DNA of 64,000 nt, taken from Ectocarpus siliculosus (Eukaryota > Sar > Phaeophyceae > Ectocarpales > Ectocarpaceae). The notes under the pieces are model-generated. The model was not told the origin of the DNA, ran no database searches, and saw only the letters and a program-made list of their open reading frames with translations. Below are positions 23,801 to 36,597 of the stretch, one piece after another. Every line of letters starts with the position of its first letter. Position 1 is the stretch's first letter. Location: positions 3,948,897-4,012,896 of the forward strand of contig FN649751.1 in assembly GCA_000310025.1 (NCBI GenBank), written 5' to 3'. Position numbers and translations under genes: made by a program.

Positions 23801-26789
23801 CCAGCGCTCTCAGCTCCTCTGAGTAGTAGGGTAACATGGGCGGGTAGTCTCCCTGCCAGGATGAGCACGGGCCCATTACATCCCATCAAATCGCACATGG
23901 GTGGGTTTTGGTTTTCGGTTGGTTTCGGCTTGCTCGATACATCGTTGTTGAGTTTTCGTTGGAAACAACAAGCGAGATTTGTTGCGAGGACTACAGGAGT
24001 GGGAAAGCAAGGACACAGCCCATCGGTTTTGACCCCCAGCGGACTTCCATACATATGTCATACTCCTATACCGACGACACTCGACGAAAATGTTCGGAAG
24101 GGCAATTGACAACAGCGCACTAAAAACATTACGTTAATGACACCGGTGTCGTAAGTAGTATTTACGACACCGCACAAAAGCTTCAGAACCACATTTTCTG
24201 TGTTCCTACGGCTCTCATCTGGTGCGCAAGTCGTCGTTCGTCTCATAGGTACCGGTGGTTGCGGAGATATGGCCCAAAATGACGTCACAGCACCACCTCT
24301 GCGGTGTCAAACCTAGTATATTTGGCCCCCAACGGACTTCCATACGTACGACGACAACACTCGACGGGACATGGTTGCGAGGCAGGGTGACAACAACATA
24401 CAGGCTTGAGAGATCCGACAGTAATCCGGTTTACAATGCCTCACGAGCGATGGCTGCCGTGGGATGAAGAGCGGAAAAGCCGTGTTGGTGATGAAGGTGC
24501 TATGACAGGTCGAGTCATTGTTCAGCAAACACAGGGACGAACAATGGTGGCATGCGCAAGGCCAACAAAACGCTCCTCCAGCTGAATGTGCCACACGTTG
24601 AGGCATGCTGCCCCACCCCCTACTCTCGCCGCGCGAGCGGCGGGGAGCATCAACCTGACTCCTGCTGTGGCACATGATCGACGCAAGCCATAGAAAAACG
24701 CAAAACAAAAACAAACCTGCAACCACGACATACGCCTGTGCCTGCCATGGATTCGTCCAAATTGTTTTTCCTCGTCATCATTCGGCGGAAAAATACTGGT
24801 TGATCGTTTTCGTGTGGAAGAACTTGTTCACTACGTTTGAAGGTATGCGTAGACCGCCGCTGTCCGTCGTGTTTTGGTGTGTAAATCTCATTGGTACGAC
24901 AAAGGAAGAAGACAGAAAGAAGAAAAGGACATGAGGTAAGACAATTTCTTACTATGCTGATCTTTTTGTAAAGGCTGTTGCGGTTGAGGTTCTTGCTCTT
25001 GAAGGGGCTCCGGAGCATGGCGAGCTCGTACAGGACGCAGCCCAGGGACCACACGTCGCTCTTCCAGCTGTAACCGCCGCCACCCAGCACCTCGATAGAC
25101 ATGTCGAGCGGGGTGCCGACTTTGGAGTACGCCAGGTCGTCCTCCGTACTCATGACCCTGCCTAGCCCTAGGTCTCCCACCTTGACCTGCATCCTCAAAG
25201 GGCACCATTCGCAGTCTGTTTGAAGCTGGTTCGAGATACACTTGGAATTCCAAGTAGAGAGAGTTCGTTCCACTCCCGATACACCAAATTCTCTGTGCAA
25301 GAGCAACCTAGAAGGTGAGACTATACCAGACAAATCAAGAAAGACAGGATGTTCATCCAGCTTCACATTGTAGGCGAGTGAGTTTTGCGTGTAGGTGAAC
25401 CAATAATCCACTTTACAATTGCCTGGAATGGACGCCGATGGCAGCCGAAAATTCTCTGTTCGGTTTGCGTTGAAGAGAGAGAGATAGAGGGGGGCTAGCG
25501 TTTGTTGTAGCTGCTGCCGTAACCTACTAAGCAACGACGGAGAGCAACGGTTTCGCCTCGCTTGGCCTGAATAGTTCGGGTCAGGTCAGGCCAACTTTCG
25601 GTTTTGCTTTCTTCGGACTGTGGGGCGCGTTGCGTTTTGAAAGAGACAGCTGGCGACCTGAAAGACGACAAATTATTGATAATCGGTTCTTCGTACAACA
25701 ATGTTGACTGGGGCTTAGAACCAACAACTTTGTACTGCTCCAGAACAAGAATATGGTTCTCCAGATTCCCCGAAACGTCGAAAAGAAGCCTGCCCTTTGG
25801 TGTGTGCGGTTTTTGCACGGTTGTAGTCACACTTCCTTGTACCGCGTTCCGGCGAGGACGGAGAAAAACGTTAGAGAGGTAAAACAACAATGTGGTTTGT
25901 TGTTGCTACTTCTGCGGCGCTCGTGCGGTTGCAATTTGCGGTTGGTTGTTGTTGTTGTTGTCCATAGTGAGAAACCGTTTTCTTAGCTTTTCCTTTTCCT
26001 TTATTTCATGCACACACCTGTCCCTTAAGGGTGAGGAAAATGTTGGCGGGCTTGATGTCACGGTGCATTATCCGCATCTTGTGCATGTAGCTGATGGCAC
26101 GATATATATTGAAAAAGGTGCAACATCAAGTGCAAACAACGTGGAATCGGAACCGGGACAACATCGGCAGCAGGCAAAAGGTAGAAGCAGGAGTGTTGCG
26201 GAAATAAGCGGGGGGTGGGAGGTGGGGGGGGGCGTGAACAGAGATCAAGCCAACGAGCAGAGCAGAGGGCAAACGGACAGAAAATAGGCGGGAGAGAATG
26301 TGAGATGGGATAGGGGACACCATCAGAGGATGCTCGGGGAGGGGACACATGGGACTTACTTGCGCGTGGTTGGCTCACAATACATACCGTGCTTACGGGC
26401 AACGTCATTTTTTTTAAGGGCGAAAGGGCTTGTGCTTGTTGACACCAAGCAAGAGACCGGCTTTGGATGACACCGAAGCAGCTATAGGCGAACAATGTGG
26501 GGAAACTAGCCAGCAAGGACGGTCGCAAAAGCCACACTATGAACTCTTAAATGCGCATGAAAGCCATCCCTTCTGTCCCTTGAAAATTTCCCGGCGCACC
26601 GACCACCCGTACCCACAAGAAAACACCACCAAAAGTACTACAGGCACCAGACGTTCGCCCCTAGCTGATACGCATCTATGGTACATCCTATTCACCTGGG
26701 AGAAGTATCTCCAAATGATGCGCTCCTCGAAATGGACTTCATGCTCCAACGCCTTACGCACTGGCCTGTTGAGGGCTCCCGCCGCCGCC
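14835..26789 (-). pseudogene. Decayed partial copy of the NEK-IFT57 gene
   Basis: Exons matching the intact right-hand gene, in minus order: 26789-26696, 26107-26018 (HRD), 25186-24953 (DLG to subdomain IX), 23852-23751, 23003 onward, the low-complexity exon about 22.5-20.17 kb, IFT57 exons 19889-19793, 18709-18466, about 18.1-17.335 kb, about 16.85 kb (DPAAWRAEQERV), about 16.25-15.727 kb (coiled coil), about 15.5 kb, and the tail to 14835. Kinase exons 1-3 are absent, so there is no glycine loop or VALK Lys. Lesions: the HRD-exon acceptor AG reads AT (26108); an in-frame TAG at 21943-21945; a 1-nt deletion near 21083; a 10-nt deletion near 15410-15419 in the last IFT57 helix; an IFT57 acceptor AG reads AA (18129). 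The conserved GDL of the kinase is GAL. A pseudogene is by far the best reading; a truncated IFT57-like transcript cannot be excluded. Confidence 0.8.
20728..20792. repeat. (CTC)n tract, poly-Gly in the pseudogene frame
   Basis: About 20 CTC units on +. On the minus strand they encode a glycine run in the low-complexity exon of the pseudogene; the intact copy has a shorter run near 35509-35532. Confidence 0.9.
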
Positions 26790-27454
26790 CTCATGAGGGC
26801 GATTGATTCCAGCGTCAGCGGGTTGATATTGAGTTTCGATTTGTGGTGTGGGATTATTGTTTTCGCTGTTTGTTTCTTCCTATTGTTTTTTCTTCTTTGA
26901 TTTCGGTCTGTCCTCGGGTCGCCGTCGAGTTTACAACTAACAACATTGCTGTGGAGATGGCCATCTTCAGATATTGCACCCCAGGACGCGATCAACAAAC
27001 GGCGTTCTCTCTCTCTCTCTCTCTCTCTGAGTGGGGGTGGCTTTCCAAAGCTCGGCATCACCTAAGGGCAAGCAAGCATGACCATTCATGATCTTGAGTA
27101 GAGGGCGTCGTTAGATAGACTTTGCCTGTCGAGAGAGAGGTTTGCAGAGACATCATGGGGCGTCCTTGGATGCCAGTCGTCTCAAACAACTCGAGTTGAG
27201 AGGGTTTCTGGCAAAAAGTATACGGTGACTAATTTTGGGCGTGTCGTCAACAACGGCAACAGCAACACCAACAAGTTCTTGGCTCGTTCCTTTTAGGCGA
27301 ATTAACACTGAAACTGTCTTTCTTTCCGTCACTGCTGTCGTTCTCCACCAACTCTTCCTTTGAATACTTAAGAAAGTATTGGCACGTTTTTAGGTATTCG
27401 CTCAATACTCTCGTCGTTTTCGTTTCGTCTCGCTCTCGTGTCTTCATTTTACCC

Positions 27455-27624
27455 TTAGCAGGATGCAGCGCACCCTTCATGCGACTCGCCGAATACCTCA
27501 CGGCGCTTCGCGCCTGGTGATGTGAGGCCTGGTCCGGGGAGAACCCGGCGTGCTCCGTCCCGGCTTTGTAGGGATGCGAGGTCAATGGTCTAACGACTAC
27601 GGCATGCACGACAGTGAGTACACC
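27455..27624 (+). repeat. Dispersed 170-bp repeat R, copy 2
   Basis: Second copy of the repeat at 14091, same orientation. It interrupts otherwise alignable sequence: the corresponding place in block B (about 45.2 kb) lacks it, so it was inserted after, or lost since, the duplication. Confidence 0.85.
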
Positions 27625-28540
27625 CTCCCTTCCCTTGCACACCTATGAGAATACCCCCTTCTCTTGTCGACGGGTTTGCCGTCTGGGTTGACGCTTCGCA
27701 TTCTTCTGCGACGCCAAGTGTAATGGGATTCCCACGCGCTGTGCAATCTGGAAGACCGGTGATGAAGAACTCACATGTGCGAAGGATTACCGACTATGGT
27801 AAAAGTCCCTCGACGGATACCCTAGGAGTCGGGTCCTTAACAGTCTCCACCCACACATGTTACCCTCAACTGGGCAGCCGTTGGGGCCAGGACGGGTACC
27901 GTAAAAGGGGGGGAGATGGCACCGGTAGCATTTTTTGAACATGTTTTTTCCCTCGGTTTTCTTATCTCACCCCGGTGCCATCTCTCCGACCCTGGTGAGG
28001 AAATAAATGCAATTCAATAATTTCGTGTATCTTTTTCAAGGCACCCCGGTGCCATCTCTACGACCGGTGCGATCCCCGATAAAGTACACGCAGGTGGTGT
28101 ATGTCATCTCCATCTCCCCGACCGGTACCATAGGATTGGTACCAGTGTACCGGTGTCTACAAGCAGACGATGTGTGGTGAGGCATACCCACGCACACACA
28201 CACATGGCATGGATGGCCATGGTTAGCGGTCGATGCCAACAATAAAAGCACACACATGGTCTTCTGCACACACACGCATATTATCTGAGCCGCAAAAATG
28301 GCGGGGAGATGGCAATTATATATATATCGTGACGACAACAAACGATGTCGTTTCCACCTGGGGTTGTCTCCCGTTTTCGTTTCGGTCTTCCTCTACGGGT
28401 ACCAGAACAAGTTTCGTTGTGTAAGGTGGGGTAGTTCGGCTTGTATATGTTATTTGGTTGAGTGTTGGCAACTTCCATACCAACACATAATAAATGAAAA
28501 CAACTGTGGTAACCCGTGTGGACCGCGACCATGCATACGG

Positions 28541-28838
28541 TCGGCCCCGGTGGTCTAATTGGTATCCTCGAAACCTTCAAGAGGCCAGGTCGGGGGTTCG
28601 AATCCCGGCGTAAGCGAGCTTTTCTTTCAAAGTGAGTTTTTCTGTCGCTTCCGCTCCTCGCCTAGTGGATAGCGCTAGTTCGTGTGTACACAGCGGAAAG
28701 AGAGTGCTGAACTCTTGTCGCATTAAAAAAAAATCGAAGGCAAAGTACCGCAGGAGGAGAGGGTAGAGAGCGGGGTTCTTCTGTGTGACCACGGGTTGGA
28801 GTAAACGGCAGTGAGCGCTGATTTGAAGTGTAGACAAA
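28541..28838 (+). mobile_element. tRNA-derived SINE, copy 2
   Basis: Forward copy of the family at 4126: tRNA-like head CCCCGGTGGTCTAATTGG with B-box GGTTCGAATCC (to about 28612), a body with CAAAGTACCGCAGGAGGAGA and TGTGTGACCACGGGTTGGAG, and the tail GATTTGAAGTGTAGACAAA. Full length, about 298 bp. Confidence 0.85.
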
Positions 28839-29210
28839 TGTATTTATATGCATATATTGCGTACAATAGGAGTGGCGCTCTGACACCGTCCGTACACGTA
28901 AAGGATACGTACACGTGCCTATTTCCGGCAGCTGAAAAAAAAAGAGATCAATCTTGATTTGGGGGTCCGAGAGATCGCACCCGGTGCGATCCCCGGTGCC
29001 ATCTCCCCGACCGGTGCCATCTCTTCGAAATTACGGAAATTCAAAAGAAGCGTCACAGATTCTTGGTAGGATCGACTCCAACAGGTGCTCTCAGGACTGA
29101 CACACTTTAATGTCCATGGGAAAACGTTCAAGTAAGAAGAAAAATGTGCCCACAAGGAGATTCGAACCCTAGCGTCATGGTGACCTCCAAGTTGGCGAAG
29201 AAAGGTTGGA

Positions 29211-29275
29211 TTGCTGTTGTTGTTGTTGTTGTTGTCTTCACATTAAAACCGTTGCGATCTCTCTATCTCTCTCCT
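29211..29275 (-). mobile_element. LINE/SINE 3' tail fragment with (CAA)n
   Basis: On the minus strand this reads AGAGATCGCAACGGTTTTAA, then TGTGAAGACAA and CAA repeats, matching the ends at 9293 and 40593. Only about 65 bp remain, as expected of extreme 5' truncation. Confidence 0.7.
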
Positions 29276-29802
29276 TCCCGAACAGTCTTGCATTCTGGAC
29301 ACGTGCGAAGACATGGAAAACACGCGTTCCCTCTGTCCAAGGCATGCGGGTTGTCACAGCTGTTGTTCTCCAATTTCGTAACAACCCAACTCGCGTAGTT
29401 TTGCACGCAGCACAGAAAAGCATGTCCTCGCCTGTTCCCTCTACATCAGACTGAGTGCTAGGCGCTGTTCATTTAAAATATACTTCACGTTTTTCTCTTG
29501 CCCTGACCGTCGACCTAAGGATGAAACAAGATTTATCACACTACTTTTGTGCAAAATCTTTGTATCTTCACTGCTCTCTACACCACCGTAGAAAAAAAAC
29601 GAAAATCTCTCAGAGGACCAGCACGGTTGCCCGAGGCAAGCTGCGATACCAAGGCATTAATCAATCAAGTGCCTCCGTGCCTGATTTCAGGCATTCGCAC
29701 AGGCGCGATCCCCACCGGGTGTAGATCGTCTATGGTGCACCCCCCCCGCAAAAGCCCCCATTCTTTCCCCGCTCCCATCTCGCCGTTCGTCACACCCCCC
29801 CC

Positions 29803-29804
<2 letters not shown>

Positions 29805-29860
<56 letters not shown>
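29805..29860. repeat. (CT)n microsatellite
   Basis: About 26 CT units just outside the left edge of block B. Confidence 0.95.
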
Positions 29861-29863
<3 letters not shown>

Positions 29864-30136
29864 CGGGCGGGCACAAAGTCTCCATTTCCCATCACCACGC
29901 AGTCGAACCACGACAATTCCCTCTCTACCCCCCGCTGTATCAAGGCGAGTCGGCGAAACCGTCGCCAATCCCTTCTCTGCCGTCGGCCGGCTTCTAATCA
30001 TCCTCCGCTCGGTAGGAGAACTCAAGGCTCGGTACTCATCGCAACCGCTTGACACCAAGCCACCGTGCTCTGCCCGCTCGCGGCGCTGCTGCTGATGATG
30101 CTGATGCCGCCGCTCTCTTCACGCGCTCTCGTCGTC

Positions 30137-33100
30137 TTATTCTCGTTCCTTTTCGTCGAGCCAGTCGTCCCCGTGGATACAGTTGTTCCCGGCAAGCATC
30201 TGGTGATCTTGATTGTTTCCACCTGCCCCTGCTTCCGCCCATGCTTGCGCTTGGACCTCAGCCTCCGCCTCTGCCCGCCCTTGAGTTGCCGTTGCCGTCG
30301 CATTGCCTTGCCCTGTCGCCAACAGCCTCATCGCCGCTTGGATCAAAACACCGCCCCGCCTCGGACCCCCTGCCCCGTCGCCGACTTCGGGTGCCTTTGG
30401 TTTTCCCAAGAGTCTGACTACCCCGCCAACGCCAACGCCACCGCTACCGCCACGGCTACTGCCACTCGAGGGGGTGCTAGCCGTGTTGGTTGTGGCTTCG
30501 GTGGAAGAACTGCCAGCGACTAACGCAGGCGATACGGACGGGGATGGAGTCGACAAGGTTGTTCTTGCGCCTCCGCCTCCGCCGCCGCCTTCACCTCCGC
30601 CAGCCCGCGAGTTTAGACCGCCCCATCGGCTGCCAACCGGTGCAGAATGCTCTGCTTCTCGCGCTGGAGGTCGATAAGGGGTGTACGATTCGTGTCCGGT
30701 GACGGGGGGGGTTCGGCGTTCTGAGGATGGTTGGCCGACGCTATGAGCGTGACAACAAGGCCAGGGGGGCAGAGCGAGACCAAAATACAGGTACAGGCAC
30801 GGAGAGGGCGACGACGCACAGAACTACGCAAGTAGTGAAGAACACATAACACACGCAACACGCGAAGCGAAGGGGCGAGGGGGGGTGGCGGGCAACAACA
30901 GAAAATCTCTTTGGTTCTTACCCGCCCGCTGCACCCCCTGCTGCTTGCCCAAAAAGGTCGCAGACTTGGCCCCGATCAGCACATCCATGGCCTTGACGTC
31001 AGCCTTGAGCTGCCGAATGGCCGACTTGGTCTTGAACAGTTTGGTGGGGTCGGAGCAATCGGCGGCTGCCTCCCTGACCTCCACCTCTGTCTGGTAATGC
31101 GATGAAAAATGGTTCGAGGCGCAGCAGTCAAACGGTGACACGGGAAAGGGGCAGAACGGGGCGAGGGGTGCGTGTGAGGGGTTGTAACCGTCCATTGTCT
31201 TAGATATGGTGGTCACAACGACGTCACCAGCCCCCTGCCCTTGGAAGCAAATACTTTAACGCGTTGGAGAAAAAAGGGGTCCGTGGTTGAACTCTCTTCT
31301 TCTAACTTCCCCTCCGTACTGCACGTGCAAGCAGCCATTGCCATACCTCATCGACGGCGGCTTCGGCATCACGCAGCTCTATGGTCAGCGCCGCAACCCT
31401 GGCCTTCCTCTCTTCCAGCTCCTCGAGGAGAGCGCGTTCTTGGTCCCTCAGCAGGAGAGCCTCTTCCTGGAAGCACGGCAGATTGCCGCTGCCGCCACCG
31501 CCACCGGTGCTGCCACCCCCGTGCAAGTTGTTGACTCTTTGCTCTCCGGCGGTCATTGCCATGAGCTGCTGCAACACCTCGCCTCTATGTCGCACCAGCA
31601 TCGACTCTAAGCAGTCCTTGCGGTCTTTCGATGCGTTGATATCGGGCGCGAAGGCAGTAGTCATGGCACGGGAAGTTTGGCCCCTGCTCTCACGTTTGCC
31701 TCCGATGCTGCTGTAGCCATCGCCGTAGCCGTTGCCTTGGCCGCCTGGCGTTGTCGAGCGTGGTGTTGCTGCTACTGCTTGTGGAGGAGAATCACCACCG
31801 GCAGTGGCACTCGAGATTACCGCAGCGGCCTTACTGAAAACCTCAACACGAGACGCCCAGGAATATGTCCCGACCTCTAGCGACCCCTGTGCATTCAGCA
31901 AAACAGGCATCAGGCAATTGACAAGAGCGCGTGGGGAGAAAAATGAGAGAGAGACAGAGAGGAAAGAGGCCCAGAACAAGGTGTGTGGAGGGGCGTAGAG
32001 ACAGGGTTGGATTCGAGTAGTGAGAGGAAGAGCCCTATCTGTGCATGCCGAGCAGCCACTCATGCCCATCCGATGAAAGATTCAACTGAAAGTTTCTAAT
32101 CTGAAGGCGTGTATGTAGTCGGCCGACGAGTGCCTAGCACAAACTGCTCGGAGACGCATCAAGTCGAGCGGGCGGTCCCGGTATCTGCTTCACCTAAATA
32201 GGGCTACCGAACTTTGAACACACTTTCGGACAAACACACTTGATGAAGAGCAGAACCATCAACGGGGTTGTGGGGGGCCTAAACTACACCACAGCATGCT
32301 CTAGTCCCTGTTGTGCGAATACCTACCGCTGGTGGTGCCGCCCTTGCTAGCCTGGGCGCCACCCTCTCTTGTTCTGCGCGCCACTCGGCCGGGTCCACGG
32401 TAGGCTCGATCATGCTTCCCCTGGAATATCGCGACACGGGACACACCGACGAACCAAAGGGAACACAAACATCAAGGTACGACAATCACGCTCGAATAAA
32501 CGCGTATCGACAAAAAAATAAATCACGCAGCACAAGTTCGAGCGCGCAATCCCATTGCTGTCACACTCACATGAAGGCGAGGCCGTCGGTAGATGAGCCC
32601 TTTCCCCACGGACACGAGACCGCCTGTGCAGCGATTGTTCGAGCAGGGCGGAACGAAAGAAGAGGGGCATATTTACACGTCAGCAGTCAACGATCGGAAC
32701 GTGGAACGTGCGTCATCATCATCACCGTCGGTTTCCTACTTGCGAGAAAGGTTGCTCTCCGCATTCACTTCACACGCGTATCCCAACCAGAAGTGTGCCC
32801 GTTACATAAGGCAAAAGTGGCGAGCAGTTTCCGGTGGTTGTGATTGCTCACCTCGCCGTCCTCCGAGTCACCGCTGCCGCCGCCGCCGCCGCCAACGTGT
32901 CCATCATCCGTGGACGAGCCGAACTGCGATGTATAGCACGAGCAGCGAGATGAAGAACAGGAACAGGAACACCAGCAGGACGTGTACCCGCCCGAGGAAG
33001 AAACCACTGCCGTCGTTGCCATCATCGACGCCAGCTCCGGTAGCAGGGTGAAGCGCCGCCAGCCGTTGTCGCCAGCACCGCTGCCGCTGTTGTTGTTCCC

Positions 33101-34701
33101 GCGGGCACCGGCAGCAGGCGCCGCCACGGACGCCTTCTCGATGGTTCTCTCATCGCCCTTACCTTCGGTAGCTCTCGCCTTCTTGCTTAGATGGATCACG
33201 CGGTCGCGTCTACGACCGGCGGCGGTGCTGTTATTCGAGGAAGCGGAGTCGCTCCTCCCGTGCCTGCCGATGCTGTCGGCCTCGGCTCTGTCACCTCCCG
33301 TCGCCCGGCTGGCTATGGTCGTCTCTCCCAACTTTCCTTTGGTGGCCCTGACCCGGCCCTCGCCCGGGCGCCGGACGACAACGCCGTCCTCCTCGTCCTG
33401 CGTTCCTCGTTCGTCGCTGTAGTCGGTCAGTCGTTTCGCCTCCTGCCCCCACTTCCCCTCGTCCTCTCGGTTCCCGAGTCCCCGCGACAGCGTCGTGTTC
33501 ACCTTGATCAGCACGGCGTGTGAGAGCCAGCCCAGAAGCTCTAGCACCGCTGTCCCGGAGCCAACCGCAAGGTTTGTCGGAGACACTGTTGCTGCTGCTG
33601 GTGAAGCTGCTGATGGAGATGGTGATCCCGTTCCTACCGCTTCTCCTACTTCTTCGTCAGGCTGCGATGGTTCAAAGCCCAACCTCTATCGAGTTTGGTG
33701 TTTGTTTTGTGTGTAGCAGCGTGACAGGTGGCGATGATGGAGGGAGGAAGGGCAGCGGTAACACGACAGCATTATGAGAACATGATTTAGGAAGGATATT
33801 TCTCTAGATTTATTCAGCCCTTCAGTTGTCAACGTCGTGCATGTACTCCGCCTCATCTCTCTCTCCCCTCAGAAACAGGAAGAAACATTGGATAGTTCAT
33901 CCGCTCGTCCTGGTGTAGGTGAGCAAGCGAGCGTGCATCTAAAACATTTAAGATTTCCTGTTCAAATCACGAACGACCCGCCGTACTGATCAACCAACCG
34001 AGGGAGCCCAACGGACAAACCTGACACGCTTGGAGGATGTCCGCGCAGACGGCGACGGGCGCGTCCGTAGCAGCAGATTCGAACCCAGCGTAACCGCCAC
34101 CGCCACCACCTAGCTGCTCGAGTAACCACTTGGACAGGGCAACAAAGTCGAGGAAATGCTCCTGGCAGGAAGGGAACAGCGGCCGGTCGCTACCCCGCTC
34201 GCCGCCATCGTCACAGCCGCCGCCACTATCGGCGCCAGGAACCGCGAAGTGGAGCCTTGGCCAGAGGAAGTAGGCAGTAAGGTAGGCGAATGGGCCGGTT
34301 GCATTCGTCGCCCGTCGAAAACAACGACGACAAGTTTAGAATTCATGAGGGGAAGGAGGCAAGAGGCACACGTTGAGAGTCACGACGTGCGGGGAGAAGG
34401 AATGCGGCAAACATCCCGCTGGTGCGTCAAGCATATACCGAAATGTGCAGACTGGTGCAGAGACCAGGTGGGGCCAAACCACACACACCCTTAAAACAAC
34501 AAGACGATCAAGAAATCAAACATCGCCACCATTGCTCAAAAGATCGACCTCCTCGTCCCCTCTTGAAAAAACGGGAGAGGGGCGTCCCGAACGAGACGGC
34601 ATACCTGGAGAGCGGAGGCATGTTTCTCGTTCGCAGGTTCTTGTCGTATCCCAAGATCGACAAGCGGTCCGAGAGTGCCTCCATGGCTACAAGGTTCTCC
34701 C
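30137..34701 (-). other. IFT57 module of the fusion gene
   Basis: The N-terminal calponin-homology-like fold (exons 34701-34605 and 34255-34021) matches IFT57 at MEALSDRLSILGY and QEHFLDFVALSKWLLEQL. A large exon (33661-32852) carries the TNLAVGSGTAVLELL helix followed by about 200 residues of low-complexity insert with a Cys-rich stretch. The coiled-coil exon (31886-31347) ends EELEERKARVAALTIEL, and the last conserved helix is in 31090-30922. A 194-residue Pro/Gly/Ala/Glu-rich tail extends beyond the usual IFT57 end. Far longer than animal IFT57 (about 430 residues). Confidence 0.8.
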
Positions 34702-36557
34702 CTGCGGGAGAGATTTAAGAGAATGTACGCGCCGTGGTCAGGAAATATGGAGGGGAAGTCGAGGGAGGTTCATCATTTTTCTTCTGCCGTTGACTGTGTT
34801 TCTGGGTGGTCGGGACGGAGGTCAGGGAGGGCATCATAATGGGCGCTAGCCGAGCTCTTGGGGTACCACAGTCAAGCTAGGATGACACGGTCATGCTGCG
34901 AGGCCAACGGGGGCCGCTGATTACGACCGTTTGCCGGGGTGGATTATCGTACCTGAAACCGGCACGCTTCTAGCCGCTGAGGCTGCGACCGCCTCCCATC
35001 CTCTCTCAGGTGTAGCGGAAGCAGCAGGGGCGGTGGCCGCGGCGGCGGCGGCTTCGACAGCCGTCGTGGCAGCATTGTCGGCAAAAGTAGCGGCAGCGTT
35101 AGCGTTCACAGCGGGACCAGCCGACCTGCCGTGCCGCCGTCGCCGCTGCTTCCCCTCTCGGGACTTCCGCCCGGACGGCGCCGCCGCCCCCGCCGTCGTC
35201 GTCTCCGTCTCCTTTGCTTCTTTTACGTCCTTTTCCTTTTCGGCGTCAACGCAGGCGGCACTCTCTCCCGGTCGAAGGCAGGGGGAGGACGGCACGGACA
35301 ACGAAGACACCGACTTGGAGCGGCTACTGTCGTTTCCGGCTTCGGAGTTGTGCGTGGTGCCGCGCTTGTTGTTGTGGTCGCTCTTCTTTTCCCTCCTCTC
35401 TTGCCTCTCTTGCGTCCTGCGACGGTTGCCGCACTCTTTGTCGTCGCGGTCGTCGTTGTTTTCAGCCGCCATCATCATCTCGACGTCGTCGTGTCTGTCC
35501 CCCCCCCCTCCTCCTCCTCCTCCTCCTCCTCCCCCTTCTCGTGCTCCTTCTATCGCCCCTCCATCCCCGCCGCTGCGGCTGCGGGTACCGCCGCTGCTGC
35601 TGCTATTGCTTTCATGCCTGAGTTCTTCTCCTCGGCCACGCGACGACGGCGTTGACGATGATGACGGTGATGATGTCGCCGTCGTCCCCGAATTGGACTT
35701 GGACTTGTTCGCGCTCGTGGCTCTAGCTCTCCTTCCGACGACCACAGCCGGAAGAGTCGAGCCTCTAGCGCCATCGCCTGCTGTCACCGACGGTGCTGCT
35801 GGTACTGTTGAGGCGCGGCTGTTTGTGTCGTCCTCGCAAGGGGTCGTACGGGAGGGGCGCTCTTCTCGCTGCCGTGATTGAGTTGGCTGTTCCCAAGCAG
35901 GCGCTCTTGAAGCCGGCTCTCCTTTCATTCCAACCACAATGGCCTGACTCTCGTCACATCTCGGATCAACCCCATTCACCTTGAAGGGCGTGGCATCATT
36001 GAACCTCACGACGGCTGGTCCCAGCGGCGGTTGCTGCGACGGTGGCGGCGGCGAAGGCGACCAGCGCGCACTACTTCCTCTCGCTCCCTCGCTCTCCCTC
36101 GCTGCCGCTGTCGCCGCCGCCGCCGCCGCCGCCGCTTTAGCTGCCTTTACTTTCGCGGCTAGGCTACCGGCCCTTACCCTTGGTAACACAATGCCGCTTG
36201 CCGTCACTACGGCCCCTACCGGGAGCGGCTGTGGCGTGGCTTTCTGAGCAATCTCGAACCACGGAGCAGCGAGAACCACCGGGTGCTGCTCGGGGTTATG
36301 CTGGTGATGATTCTTCGTCGCGTCCGCCCTGGCATGCATCGCAGAAGTAGACGTCAGAATGGAAGTGGCAGTGCCGTGGGTCCGTTTCCGTTCCTCGTTT
36401 CCGATGGTCACGGAGGCTGTGGTGATGCCCCCCTCCGCCCCATCTGCTTGCGTCGGAACCGCCGCTTCTACGATAGTATTCTTGCTGTCTCTATGGCCAC
36501 TGCTGACACCATGATCCACATTGTTTCCAGCCAGCCGGGGCTCGCACATGGCATGAC

Positions 36558-36597
<40 letters not shown>

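Larger units (their letters stand above)
14280..27720. repeat. Segmental duplication, left block (A)
   Basis: Diverged direct repeat of 29905-45310: matching exons, introns and low-complexity tracts occur in the same order. Right-edge homology fades near 27.7 kb (A) and 45.3 kb (B), inside the kinase intron between exons 3 and 4. Left-edge homology starts near 14.28 kb and 29.9 kb. A holds an extra R repeat (27455); B holds about 3 kb of extra sequence at 37.8-41.5 kb. Confidence 0.85.
27720..29905. other. Spacer between the duplicated blocks
   Basis: No gene seen. It holds a cluster of GGGGAGATGGCACCGG motifs in both orientations (27910, 27972, 28046, 28301 partial, 28993, 29011), a SINE (28541), a LINE tail fragment (29211) and a CT microsatellite (29805-29860). 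Confidence 0.65.

Noticed and set aside
28541-28615. tRNA gene (plus strand)
   Set aside because: Same SINE head as above, followed by the SINE body and tail.
34931-35881. 316-codon plus-strand ORF
   Set aside because: Antisense shadow of the 739-codon linker exon; low complexity, no conserved motif.
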